Shown piece by piece: positions 24,611 through 36,242 of a DNA stretch of 64,000 nucleotides. The position numbers were made by a program, and so were the translations under genes. Origin of the DNA: Mauremys mutica (Eukaryota; Chordata; Testudines; Geoemydidae). Within the stretch, counting starts at the first letter, position 1. Each line of letters starts with the position of its first letter. The notes below the pieces were generated by a model. That model ran no database searches and was not told the origin of the DNA. It worked only from the letters and a program-made list of their open reading frames with translations. The stretch spans positions 31,092,203 through 31,156,202 of the forward strand of contig NC_059084.1 in assembly GCF_020497125.1 (NCBI RefSeq), in the 5' to 3' direction.

Positions 24611-25454
24611 AAGAGAAGAGAAAGAAAGAAGAGAGAGCCAAAGAGGCTGACCACTGGAAGGCTTTGGAGCTCCAGAAAGAGGCCCTGGAATTAGAAAAGG
24701 CTAAGCAGGATGGAACAGCCAACCCTAACAACCCTTCTCCAAGTACTGTTACCCAACCCAGGAAATTCCCCACCTACAAGGCAGGTGATGATACTGAGGC
24801 CTTCTTAGAAAATTTTGAAAGGACCTGCCATGGGTACAGCATCTCTGCAGACCAGTACATGATAGAGCTGAGGCCACAGCTCAGTGGACCCTTAGCAGAG
24901 GTGGCGGCTGAAATGCCTAAGGCACAAATGAACGATTATAAACTTTTTCAAACCAAGGCCAGAATCAGAATGGAGCTAACCCCTAAGCATGCCCGTCGGC
25001 AGTTCAGAGCCCTAAGGTGGAAACCCGATGTGTCATTTACCCGACACGCCTACCACATTGAAAAGAATTGGGAGGCCTGGATATCAGGAACAAGTACTGA
25101 ATCTCTGGAAGCTCTGTCCTTCCTAATGCAAATGGAGCAGTTCTTAGAGGGTGTTCCTGAGGAAATAGAAAGGTACATCCTAGATGGGAAACCCAAAACT
25201 GTAACCGAGGCGGGGGAGATTGGAGCCAGATGGGTGGAAGTGGCAGAAAAGAAAAAAACTACTAGCAAGGGGAGCGAATATCAGAGGGGGCAAACCGACA
25301 ATAAACCCTATCACCGTGGGCAACCCAAGACCCCACCTACAACCCAAGGAAAGCCCCAGCCACCCTATTGTCCCACCTCACCAGTCTCCAGCAACCCACC
25401 TCGGCCCAGTGATGTTTTAAATGTAATGAACTGGGACATATAAAGGCCAACTGC
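24601..25454 (+). pseudogene. Gypsy gag, 5'-truncated, SCAN-like capsid and CCHC knuckle
   Basis: The frame is open from 24556, but no ATG start is present; the natural N-terminus lies inverted at 23868. After a charged coiled-coil (AKEADHWKALELQKEALELE) comes FPTYKAGDDTEAFLENFERT, a capsid-like segment. The region 24990-25233 (ARRQFRAL, LMQMEQFLEGVPEEIERYI) resembles the SCAN domain, known to derive from Gmr1-like gag. A one-base frame break near 25405 sends the frame to a stop at 25441; the CCHC knuckle C-x2-C-x4-H-x4-C is intact in the shifted frame at 25413-25454, continuous with the protease. Confidence 0.85.
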
Positions 25455-25880
25455 CCCAAGAACCCCAACCGAGTACAGTTCATTACACCACCATTACACC
25501 AAAGATCTCCAGGCCCAGATGCCTCTCAAATACCCTCGGAGAGAAGGGAAACCTTGAGAGTGGGCGGAAAGAAGGTTATCGCGTGGAGAGACACCGGGGC
25601 ACAAGTGTCAGTTATCCACCAATCCTTAGTGGACCCCAAATTCATCAACCCAAAGGCCCAAGTGACAATTCACCCATTCATGTCAAAATCTTTAAACTTG
25701 CCTACAGCTGAATTGCCTGTCCAGTACAAGGGCTGGTCAGGAAGGTGGACTTTTGCCATCTATGACAATTATTCCATCCCCATGCTACTGGGGGAAGACT
25801 TGGCCAACCATGTGAAGCTGGTCAAGAGGGTGGGAGTGCAGCCAGGCCAAGCAAGCTTCCACACCCATCCCTGTTCCTGA
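25455..25880 (+). pseudogene. Gypsy aspartic protease
   Basis: Same frame as the CCHC knuckle, without a stop until TGA at 25878-25880. The catalytic motif DTGAQVSVI (Asp codon at 25590) is intact, with IPMLLGEDL downstream as the flap/ILG-like strand. It would process the polyprotein. The TGA is in frame with the integrase that follows, so protease and integrase differ only by this one stop codon. Confidence 0.8.
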
Positions 25881-27530
25881 GCCGTCCACCCTTCTGTGTT
25901 ACCAGAGACCCAGACAGAGGTGGTGGAACCGGATCCCCTGCCAACGACTGCAACAGCCATAGTACATCCAGTCCCAGAACCGGAACTGGAAGAGCAACCA
26001 GCACCAGAACCGTTGCCAGCACTGACGCCAGCACTCGCAAACCCATCTACCACTCCAACGCCAGAGGGCACCAGCGGGCCTGAACTGGCAGAAGCAGCAG
26101 ACAACCCTACCCAAGAGGCTCAGCCAGAGCCTGAAATATCACCTAGCGCACCAGCGGAGAGCGGTTCACAGTCAACGGAAACAACCTCATCACCTACATC
26201 GCTTCCACAGGGACCAAGCCCAAGTCCACAGTCTAAGGAGGAACTGGTGTCTCTAGCCTCAAGGGAACAGTTCCAGGCTGAGCAGGAAGCAGATGACAGC
26301 CTTCAGAAAGCTTGGGTGGCGGCACGGAGCACCCCACCGCCTCTCAGCTCTTCTAACCGATCCCGGTTTGTTGTAGAACAAGGACTTTTATACAAGGAGA
26401 CTCTTTCTGGTGGACACCAGGAAGACTGGCATCCTCAAAAACAGTTGGTAGTTCCAACTAAGTACCGGGTAAAGCTCTTAAGCTTAGCCCATGATCATCC
26501 CAGTGGCCATTTTGGGGTGAACAGAACCAAAGACAGATTGGGGAAGTCCTTCCACTGGGAGGGAATGGGCAAGGACGTTGCTAATTATGTCCGGTCTTGT
26601 GAGGTGTGCCAACGGGTGGGAAAGCCCCAAGACCAGGTCAAAGCCCCTCTCCAGCCGCTCCCCATAATTGAGGTCCCATTTCAGCGAGTAGCTGTGGATA
26701 TTCTGGGTCCTTTCCCAAAAAAGACTCCCAGAGGAAAGCAGTACATACTGACTTTCATGGATTTTGCTACCCGATGGCCGGAAGCAGTAGCTCTAAGCAA
26801 CACCAGGGCTAAAACTGTGTGCCAGACCTTAGCAGACATTTTTGCCAGGGTAGGTTGGCCCTCCGACATCCTCACAGATTCGGGAACTAATTTCCTGGCA
26901 GAGACCATGAAAAATCTGTGGGAAGCTCATGGGGTGAATCACTTGGTTGCCACCCCTTACCACCATCAAAGCAATGGCATGGTGGAAAGGTTTAACGGAA
27001 CTTTGGGGGCCATGATACGTAAATTCGTAAATGAACACTCCAATGATTGGGATCTAGTGTTGCAGCAGTTGTTTTTTGCCTACAAGGCTGTACCACATCC
27101 CAGTTTAGGGTTTTCACCATTCGAACTTGTGTATGGCCACCAAGTTAAGGGGCCATTACAGTTGGTGAAGCAGCAATGGGAGGGGTTTACGCCTTCTCCA
27201 GGAACTAACATTCTGGACTTTGTAAGCAACCTACAGAGCACCCTCTGACACTCTTTAGCCCTTGCTAAAGAAAACCTAAAGGATGCTCAGGAAGAGCGAA
27301 AAGGCCTGGTATGATAAACATACCAGAGAGCGTTCCTTCAAAGTAGGGGACCAGGCTATGGTCTTGAAGGCGCAACAGGCCCATAAGATGGAAGCATCAT
27401 GGGAAGGGCCATTCAAGGTCCAAGAGCGCCTGGGAGCTGTTAACTATCTCATAGCATTCCCCACCTCAACCCTAAAGTGTACCATGTTAATTCTCTCAAG
27501 CCCTTTTATTCCAGAGACTTAAAGGTTTGT
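25881..27530 (+). pseudogene. Gypsy integrase (HHCC and D,D35E intact), with broken C-terminus
   Basis: Frame 25881-27248. A Pro/Glu/Thr-rich linker covers the first 130 codons. Counting from 25896: zinc-binding H201-x3-H205 and C235-x2-C238; catalytic D268, D328 and E364, with 35 residues between the last two. A TGA at 27246-27248 interrupts the protein (a C to T change of CGA would explain it), and a one-base shift near 27300 and another near 27475 divide the C-terminal part (KVGDQAMVLKAQQ, 27283-27522) ending in the HVNSLKPFY motif at 27480. The core is intact, but the copy as a whole cannot make integrase. Confidence 0.85.
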
Positions 27531-29030
27531 CAGCTTACAGCCCAGGGAGGAGATGATGCTGAGTTGCCTGAAGGTGTCTACTACGAAGGAAAAAGTGACG
27601 GTGGTGTGGAAGAGGTGAATCTCTCCACAACTCTGGAACGTCTGCAGCGGCAACAGATCAAGGAGCTGTGCACTCGCTTTGCCCCCTTGTTCTCAGCCAC
27701 CCCAGGACGGACTGAATGGGCATACCACGCCATTGACACAGGTAATGCTTACCCAATTAGAACCCCACCCTACCGGGTGTCTCCTCATGCCCAAGTTGCT
27801 ATAGAACGGGAGATCCAAAACATGCTACAGATGGGTATAATCCGCCCCTCTACCAGTGCATGGGCATCTCCAGTGGTTCTAGTTCCCAAACCAGATGGGG
27901 AAATACGCTTTTGCGTGGACTACCGTAAGGTAAATGCTGTAACTCATCCCGACAACTATCCAATGCCGCACACCGATGAGCTATTGGAGAAATTGGGACG
28001 TGCCCAGTTTATCTCTACATTAGACTTAACCAAGGGGTACTGGCAAGTACTGCTAAATGAACCCACCAAAGAAAGGTCAGCCTTCATCACCCATGCAGGG
28101 GTGTATGAATTTAATGTGCTTCCCTTAGGGCTGCGAAATGCACCCGCCACCTTCCAAAGACTTGTAGATGGTCTCCTAGCAGGATTGGGAGAGTCTGCAG
28201 TTGCCTACCTCGATGATGTGGCCATTTTTTCTGATTCATGGGCAGAACACCTGGAACACTTGGAAAAAGTCTTCAAGCGCATCAAGCAGGCAGGACTAAC
28301 TGTTAAGGCTAAAAAGTGTCAAATAGGCCAAAACAGAGTGACTTACCTTGGACACCAGGTGGGTCAAGGAACGATAACTCCCCTACAGGCCAAGGTGGAT
28401 GCTATCCAAAAGGGGCCTGTTCCAAAGTCAAAGAAACAGGTCCAATCCTTCTTAGGCTTGGCCGGATATTACAGGCGATTTGTACTACACTATAGCCAAA
28501 TCGCTGCCCCACTAACAGACCTGACCAGAAAGACACAGCCAAATGCAGTTAAGTGGACTGATGAGTGTCAGAAGGCCTTTACGCAGCTTAAGGCAACACT
28601 CATGTCTGACCCTGTGCTAAGGGCCCCAGACTTTGACAAACCATTCCTAGTAACCACAGATGCATCTGAGCGTGGTGTAGGAGCAGTTTTAATGCAGGAA
28701 GGACCGGATCAAAACTTCCATCCTGTCGCGTTTCTCAGCAAGAAACTGTCTGAGAGGGAAAGCCACTGGTCCATCAGTGAAAAAGAATGCTACGCCATTC
28801 TGTATGCCCTGGAAAAGCTATGCCCATACGTTTGGGGACAGCGCTTCCAGCTACAAACCGACCATGCTGCACTAAAGTGGCTTCATACTGCCAAGGGAAA
28901 CAACAAAAAACTTCCTCGATGGAGTTTAGCTCTCCAAGATTTTGATTTCGAAATTCAATACATTTCAGGAGCTTCTAACAAAGTAGCTGATGCACTCTCC
29001 CGTGAAAGTTTCCCAGAATCAAATGGTTAA
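27477..29030 (+). CDS. Gypsy reverse transcriptase and RNase H, intact frame
   Basis: Open frame of 517 codons. The first residues are the end of integrase (YHVNSLKPF), so this is the C-terminal part of a polyprotein and its Met at 27477 is probably not a natural start. RT motifs: VLVPKPDGEIRFCVDYRKVN, FISTLDLTKGYWQV, LPLGLRNAPATFQRL and the catalytic YLDD at residues 244-247. RNase H: TTDASERGVGAVLM (Asp 395), SEKEC, QTDH and KVADALSRE. No aspartic protease or integrase follows; the stop at 29028-29030 precedes the 3' untranslated region and polypurine tract. Both enzymatic domains look complete and undamaged. Confidence 0.93.
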   Translation: MYHVNSLKPFYSRDLKVCQLTAQGGDDAELPEGVYYEGKSDGGVEEVNLSTTLERLQRQQIKELCTRFAPLFSATPGRTEWAYHAIDTGNAYPIRTPPYRVSPHAQVAIEREIQNMLQMGIIRPSTSAWASPVVLVPKPDGEIRFCVDYRKVNAVTHPDNYPMPHTDELLEKLGRAQFISTLDLTKGYWQVLLNEPTKERSAFITHAGVYEFNVLPLGLRNAPATFQRLVDGLLAGLGESAVAYLDDVAIFSDSWAEHLEHLEKVFKRIKQAGLTVKAKKCQIGQNRVTYLGHQVGQGTITPLQAKVDAIQKGPVPKSKKQVQSFLGLAGYYRRFVLHYSQIAAPLTDLTRKTQPNAVKWTDECQKAFTQLKATLMSDPVLRAPDFDKPFLVTTDASERGVGAVLMQEGPDQNFHPVAFLSKKLSERESHWSISEKECYAILYALEKLCPYVWGQRFQLQTDHAALKWLHTAKGNNKKLPRWSLALQDFDFEIQYISGASNKVADALSRESFPESNG

Positions 29031-29170
29031 AAATTGTTCTTGAAATGTGGAAAATCTTGTAGTTTTACATAAATTAGTAGTATATGTAAAGGTGCATGTG
29101 TTTTATTAATCTGTTTATTCTAAAGTTCTAGGAAGAAATCACCGCCAGTGTGGTTCCACACTGTCTGAGA

Positions 29171-29181
29171 TTTGGGGGGCG
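29171..29181 (+). promoter_or_regulatory. Polypurine tract of the Gypsy element
   Basis: The sequence tttggggggcg lies immediately before the TG of the 3' LTR at 29182 and fits the plus-strand priming site of LTR elements. Confidence 0.75.
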
Positions 29182-29944
29182 TGTCATAAACAGATGGTTA
29201 AGGGTTAATGTCTCTTTTACCTGTAAAGGGTTAAGAAGCTCAGTAAACCTGGCTGACACCTGACCAGAGGACCAATGAGGGGACAAGATACTTTCAAATC
29301 TTGGTGGAGGGAAGTCTTTGTGCTCTTTGTGTTGTTGTTGTTCGCTCTCGGGACTGAGAGGGACATCAACTCAGACTCTCCAAATCTTTCTAAATCAGTC
29401 TTTCATGGTCCAAACTTGTAAGTAGCCAGGCAAGGCGGATTAGTTTTAATTTTGTTTTTCTCAATTTGTAAATGCTTCTTTTGCTGGAAGGATTTTTACC
29501 TCTGTTTGCTGTAACTTTGAACCTGAGGCTAGAGGGGATTTCCTCTGGGCTATATGAATCTAAGTACCCTGTAAAGCATTTTCCATCCTGATTTTACAGA
29601 AATAATTTTTACCTTTTCTTTCTTTAATTAAGAGCTTTCTTTTTAAGAACCTGATTAATTTTTTTCCCCTTGTTTTAAGACCCAAGGGGATTGGGTCTGA
29701 ATTCACCAGGGATTGGTGGGGGAGAAAGGAGGGGGAATGGTTAATTTCTCCTTGTGTTAAGATCCAAGGAGTTTGGATCTGTGTTCTCCAGGGAAGGTTT
29801 TGGGGAAACAGAAAGTGTGCCAGACACTGATCTCTGGATGGTGGCAGTGTTACCAGATCTAAACTAGGAATTAAGTTTAGAAGGGTCCATGCAGGTCCCC
29901 ACATCTGTACCCTAAAGTTCAGAGTGGGGGAGGAAACCTTAACA
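29182..29944 (+). repeat. 3' LTR of the Gypsy element (763 bp)
   Basis: Runs from tgtcataaacagatgg to ggaggaaaccttaaca and is followed by the target duplication ccctg. Related LTRs: 23136-23686, 24189-24610 and, in antisense, 38563-39396. The central part is T-rich and carries a gttgttgttg stretch. Confidence 0.92.
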
Positions 29945-30214
29945 CCCTGCCAGAACAAGAGATGCAAAACCCGCAGACATATTTCCACTGCTACAATGAT
30001 CAATACCTCCCACAACCCACCTTTCAAGATTCCTGGGTCCTACACATGCCTATCATAACATATGTTGGACCTCATCCAGTGCACTAAGTGCTCCAGAAAC
30101 AACTATGTGGGTGAAACCAGAATCACTACACACTCAAATGAACTCACAGGAAAATAATAAAAGACAAAAGCACCCAATCACCTGTGGGCGAACACTATTC
30201 ATGAAGCGCTCACT
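29945..30214 (+). pseudogene. Penelope-like GIY-YIG endonuclease remnant
   Basis: Readable pieces are LDLIQCTKCSRNNYVGET (about 30065-30118), matching the GIY-YIG-type core of Penelope endonucleases (the canonical first motif is degenerate). It continues the reading from the piece ending at 23135 once the Gypsy element is set aside. Frame breaks are present. It ends at the solo LTR at 30215. Confidence 0.7.
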
Positions 30215-30897
30215 TGTGACAAAGTTTCTCCTCTACCTTGGTGGGTCCTGAGCTTATTGGTGGATTTGCTCACCTCAGAGATTCACCATGTGGGTCAGGA
30301 AACAGCCCAGAGACCTTCCCCTCTGGTAGAAGCCACAGTCCAGGCCAATTCCTTCTGTGTCTGATCAGGAGTTGTGAGGTTTGTGGGGAACCAGGGTCGA
30401 CCTCTACCCTGGGTTCCAGCCCAGGGCCCTGTGGATTGCAGCTGTCTAGACTGCCTCCTGGTACAGCTGCGCGACAGCTACAACTCCCTGGGTTACTTCC
30501 CCCTGGCCTCCTCCCAACACCTTCTTTATCCTCACCACAGGACCTTTCTCCTGGTGTCTGATAATGCTTGTACTCCTCATTTCTCCAGCAATATGCCTTC
30601 TCACTCTCAGCTCCTAGTGCCTCTTGCTCCTGGCTCCTCACGCTACAAACTGAAGTGAGGTCCTTTTTAACTCAGGTGCCCTGAGTAGCCAGCCTGTCCT
30701 AATTGATTCTAGCAGTTTCTTCTTAATTGGCTCCAGGTGTCCTAATTAGCCTGCCTGCCTTAGTTGGTTCCAGCAAGTTCCTGCTTGTTCTGGAACTGCC
30801 CGTTACCTTACCCAGGGAAAAGGGATCTCCTTAATCTGGGACTAATATCTCTGCCTTCTAACACTCTCCTGTAGCCATCTGGCCTGATCCTATCACA
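30215..30897 (+). mobile_element. ERV-type solo LTR (683 bp) inside the Penelope element
   Basis: Runs from tgtgacaaagtttctcctct to ggcctgatcctatcaca, TG to CA, with inverted tgtg/caca ends. Flanks cact (30211-30214) and cacc (30898-30901) are a 4-bp duplication with one mismatch. No internal region. The Penelope sequence resumes directly on its far side. Confidence 0.82.
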
Positions 30898-31300
30898 CAC
30901 CATATATCTGACCTATCAGTCTTCATTCTCAAAACTGCACAAGAGTTTCAAAAGAGAAGTCTGGGAGCTTAAATCCGTAACTGTGCTAAATACTAAGAAT
31001 CATGGTCTTAATACAGACACTAGATTGATGGCTTATTACAATAATCTGCAACCCACTACCCCCCCCCTTTTTGTCCTAGACTGCAGGGGTGTTAATGGAT
31101 CACTTCACCTTGAATGATCCCTTAGAACATGTGCTAACTACTTATGCTAAACTATTTGTTCGACCTTGCATTTAAACTGTGACACGCCTTTCCTGGACCT
31201 AAAGAAGAGCTCTGTGTAGCTCAAAGATTTGTCTCTCTTATCAACAGAAGTTGGACCAATAAACAATATCATCTCACCCATCTTGGCAGGACCAAATACT
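30898..31300 (+). mobile_element. Penelope-like 3' end
   Basis: Non-coding 3' part starting catatatctgacctatcagt and ending gttggaccaataaacaatat. Within it, 31199-31240 (ctaaagaagagctctgtgtagctcaaag) lines up with a hammerhead-like arrangement in related copies as I recall them, but both core blocks are mutated here. Confidence 0.65.
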
Positions 31301-31309
31301 GTCTAGACA

Positions 31310-31395
31310 GTAGAAAGACATGAGGGCAGGGGACTGGACTCGACCTCTCGAGGTCCCTTCCAGTCCTAGAATCTATGAATCTATGAATCATGTAT
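31310..31395 (+). mobile_element. CR1-type 3' tail fragment
   Basis: The block gcaggggactggactcgacc, then gaggtcccttccagtcctag and a terminal tandem gaatctatgaatctatgaat is a CR1/SINE 3' end with its short tail repeat. Confidence 0.75.
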
Positions 31396-32054
31396 TGTCA
31401 ATTCAAATGAAGTTCTGCCATGTGAGTTTTGCTGATCAAGTACATTTTGAGGCTCTTGCCACTGCTAGAAGACTATCCCAACTGCACACATACATGGTAG
31501 AATGCAAAAACCTAAGCCCTCAAAAAAGCTTTGACGAATTTGTACAAAAACACATTATAGAGAAAAAGTCTCTTATAAAAATATTTAAGCAGACATGCAT
31601 TAAATGCATTTCAGAGAGATTGTGTCATGCGTCTGATGTTTTAAGCAGAATACCAGTGTTGCAGCTCTTTTCCATAATTTCTACTATTTCTTCACAGTCA
31701 GCTTTTCTTCTTTAAAGTTTCTAGCCCTTGTACTTGCAAAGAACCTTCATAATGTAAAATGAAACCCTTAGCTTGCTCATTCAGCCTCAATGAAAAAGCT
31801 ACAACTAAATAGCTAAGCAGCATCAAATCTATTGAGACACACAAGTTGTGAATTAGTGCATCCATAGCTGTGACTGAGAGAAGGGTTGCTGGTGACGAGG
31901 CCATTCTGCTGAACTTTCTTGAACTGCAGTCATGTCACATAAAAACCCAAAGAATGAAAACTTTTCTTTGTGAGCTGTTGCAAGGTAGGCTGTAGCTCCC
32001 AGTGTTGTTGTAGAAGGGTCAAACTTGAATATTCCAGGGGAGAAATATCGTTTG
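31396..32054. other. Intron 8, nothing recognised
   Basis: No exon or known repeat. The 131-codon open frame at 31320-31715 begins within the CR1 tail and lacks any family resemblance. Confidence 0.45.
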
Positions 32055-32397
32055 CAGTAGAACCTCAGAGTTATGAACACCTTGGGAATGGAGGTTGTTT
32101 GTAACTCTGAAATGTTTGTAACTATGAACAAAACATTATAGTTGGTTTTTCAAAAGTTTACAACTGAATGTTGACTTAATACAGCTTTGAAACTTTACTA
32201 CATAGAAGAACAATGCTGCCTTGCCTTTATTTTTTTAGTAGTTTATGTTTAACACAATACTGTACTATATTTGCCTTTTTTATTGGGGGTGGGGGAGTTT
32301 CTGCTACTGCCTGATTGTCTACTTCTGGTTCCAAACAAAGTGTGCGGCTGACTGGTCAGTTTGTAACTCTGGTGTTCCTAACTCTGAGGTTCTACTG
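32055..32397 (+). mobile_element. Tigger/pogo-type MITE
   Basis: Left end cagtagaacctcagagttat and right end aactctgaggttctactg are inverted. The right flank is ta and the left flank tg, so a TA target duplication with one change is likely. The body contains gtttgtaactctgaaatgtt. No transposase frame. Confidence 0.8.
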
Positions 32398-33548
32398 TAT
32401 CTTGTAGAGGAAAGCCATGGAATTTACACATGGTTTACTAACACACATTGAATTCCCTTCTATCTGGGGAGCTATAGCAATTTTTCCCCCTTATAATCCA
32501 GGAAATTCCTGATGATACACTGGTCTGCACAAGATACTGCCAAGGAATAAGGTGCCAGGCCTCTAACAGACCTAAGATGGCTAGGTGACAAAGCTCTGCA
32601 CTGCTGCCATCCCACGACAGTGGCCTCTAAAATATTTTTAAAGGAATTAAAGACCACCTCATGAATCCAGAATGAGCTGGATTATATGGAATGTAAAGTG
32701 ATGATCTGAGTTAACTGCATATAGTCAATGTGTGATCAATGTTAAAAACCTTCAATGTGTGAAAGAACACACAAAATCCACTGAGACCATTCTGCCAAAG
32801 ACATAACAGCTCAGCCCCCAATTCACTGGGGAAAGCCATTTGATAAAAATGAAAACCTTTTAGGACTCTGACCGCTAATGGTGTATAAGTGCTACTTCAA
32901 AATACAGATCTTCATATTGCTGCGTTGAGATTGTGGAGCATTGGCAGTGTGTGTATTTGTGCACACACCTAGGCTATAACTGTTTGTGGGTGCACATTAA
33001 ATATTGGCCCAGAGTGTTCAAAATATGCAGATGCAGAGACAAACTGATTTAAAACAACAAAATATAAGGAGCACTGTCACCATAATGGGTGAGCTCCTCA
33101 GCTGAGGTAGGTCAGTACATCTCCACTGAAGTCAATAGAGTAATCTGCCCCTCGAAGAATGCCCTACACTTCTATTTAAGCCTACTCTTGCTAACCACCA
33201 CCTAAGACCATGATTCTCAAACAAAACACTGTTTACAGAACATCGCTAAAGGTGACCAAAGGATTTTTTTTTTTTAACTCGGCGTATGTTCTTTTTTTGC
33301 TTCTTTATGATGAAGTGGTGTTTTTTTCCTCCTGCTTATTTTATCTCAGAAATTTTATGGAATGTCAACTCTGCTCTCCTTTCAGTTTTGCTGAAGAATT
33401 TGTTGTGGGTCTCAGAGCTTGTTTACTGTAAGCTCCCACACCTTAATTGAAGGTTTAAGGATGCTGGATCTTTAAGGAAGGCTTCCTTTAGCTAAAATGT
33501 TAGGCATGGAAGTTAAATGGGGGTTAACAGATAAAACAGAGTGAGATG
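32398..33548. other. Intron 8, nothing recognised
   Basis: No exon or repeat family recognised. A T-rich tract lies at 33265-33298. Confidence 0.45.
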
Positions 33549-33643
33549 AGATGGGTGAGGGAATATCTTTTATTGATATTACCTCATCCACACCTTGCCT
33601 CTCTAATACCCGGGGACCCACATGGCTACAATCACACTGCATA
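33549..33643 (+). mobile_element. Penelope-like 3' end fragment, inverted head
   Basis: The block gatgggtgagggaatatctt followed by tattacctcatccacacctt and accttgcctctctaatac has the inverted arrangement ggtgag/ctcacc-type seen at Penelope ends. It ends cccacatggctacaatcaca. Confidence 0.6.
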
Positions 33644-34751
<1,108 letters not shown>

Positions 34752-35695
34752 CTAAGTAAAGCAAGCAGTGGAGACACTATCAGCTGAGAATTTCTTCAGG
34801 AACTCTTTCAGAAAAGAGAAAACCTGTTTTAGTGCTTCTAAATGCTAAGAAATACAAAACAGTTGAGCGCCGCTCTCTAATATACAGGAAAGCACTGTGA
34901 GTAAGACAGGTTTAATGTAATGCTGATGTGCAATGGAACACCAAAGTCACAGTGAAGAGATTGTGCACGAATCCTACCGCAGTATGTACTGGTTTACATC
35001 TAAAGAACTGAGGACACCAGCTGGTTTACTAGTGGACTTGCTGCAAGATGGATTTCTGCTTAGCTTCCTTATTTTGGAACTTACGGGTTGTCACCTCTCT
35101 CATGCAGGTAATTGGACCTATCCACTTGTCTGGGTTTTGGCATCACTAACCTCTGACAACTCTTTTGTGTGACTTCACTCCAAAATGGAACTTTCTGCTC
35201 TCAGCCTTCAGTTAATATCGCAGCTTTCTCGCAGGAAAAGAGGAAGTGAAAGGAAAGCAGTCTGTGGAGCAGATCCTTTCAGCAGTAATTACTTTGCTTC
35301 TTTCGCCAGGCCCCTCTCTGACTAATTAGTGGGAAACTCCCCAACATATAAATGGGAAGGAACTTCTGGCCTGGTAGGACAACCATAGAGCCAGAGTCCA
35401 AGATCTTGGAAGCTAGCGAACAGTACCACAAACTAGGGGGCAAAGGTTGGCCTGATACAGAGTTAAAGATGAAAAACTGTCCTCCTGTCTTCCCTCCTCC
35501 CAAATTGGATTGCTCTAGCCATACAGCTAACACTGATGCAATCAGCCCACTTGCATTTCCCTGCTCCCTATAATTTAGCCACACCTTAGAAACATCTCAT
35601 GTAACAAGGCAGTCCCCGGTGCCTAGAAGAGGGAGCTACAATTCCTGGCCTCAGACAGTACTTTGCCTGCTAGTGTATACATCTACATCATGCCT
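34752..35695. other. Intron 7 right part, nothing recognised
   Basis: Intronic sequence upstream of exon 8 in transcription terms; no exon, RNA or repeat recognised. Confidence 0.45.
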
Positions 35696-36242
35696 ATTTA
35701 GAAAAGCTGGACAAGCACAAGTCCATGGGGCCGGATGCACTGCATCCAAGGGTGCTAAAGGAGTTGGTGGATGTGATTGCAGAGCCATTGGCCATTATCT
35801 TTGAAAACTCATGGCAATTGGGGAGGTCCCAGATGACTGGAAAAAGGCTAATGTAGTGCCCATCTTTAAAAAAGGGAAGGAGGAGGATCCGGGGAACTAC
35901 AGGCCAGTCAGCCTCACCTCAGTCCCTGGAAAACTCAAGAAGCAGGTCCTCAAGGAATCAATTCTGAAGCACTTGGAGAGGAAAGTGATCAGGAACAGTC
36001 AGCATGGATTCACCAAGGGCAAGTCATGCCTGACTAACTTAATTGCCTTCTATGATGAGATAACTCTATGATGGCTCTGTGAGTGAGGGGAAAGCAGTGG
36101 ACATGTTATTCCTTGACTTTAGCAAAGCTTTTGATACGTATTCTTGCCAGCAAGTTAAAGAAGTATGGGCTGGATGAATGGACTATAAGGTGGATAGAAA
36201 GCTGGCTAGATCATCGGGCTCAACAGGTAGATCAATGCCTCC

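Larger units (their letters stand above)
23136..29944 (+). mobile_element. Gmr1-like Ty3/Gypsy retrotransposon, IN upstream of RT
   Basis: A 6.8-kb LTR element with perfect 5-bp target duplication ccctg (23131-23135 and 29945-29949). Order along the + strand: LTR part, inverted leader, gag with SCAN-like region, CCHC knuckle, protease, integrase, then RT and RNase H, polypurine tract and 3' LTR. Integrase before RT is the hallmark of Gmr1-like Gypsy elements and differs from ordinary Gypsy order (established). The gag 5' region is rearranged, and gag, protease and integrase have single-base frame breaks or stops, so the copy is defective. The RT-RH frame is intact. Confidence 0.92.
22693..31300 (+). 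mobile_element. Penelope-like element, split by two later insertions
   Basis: Three pieces belong together: 22693-23135 (C-terminal RT part), 29945-30214 (GIY-YIG endonuclease region) and 30898-31300 (3' end). They are interrupted by a Gypsy element (23136-29944) and a solo LTR (30215-30897). Joining the flanks at each insertion gives continuous Penelope-like sequence, shown by the duplicated ccctg and cact/cacc. The 5' part is missing; the element starts directly after the SINE. Confidence 0.8.

Noticed and set aside
25822..26114. Minus-strand frames of 71-111 codons within the Gypsy element
   Set aside because: Shadows of the Pro/Glu/Thr-rich linker before integrase, in antisense.
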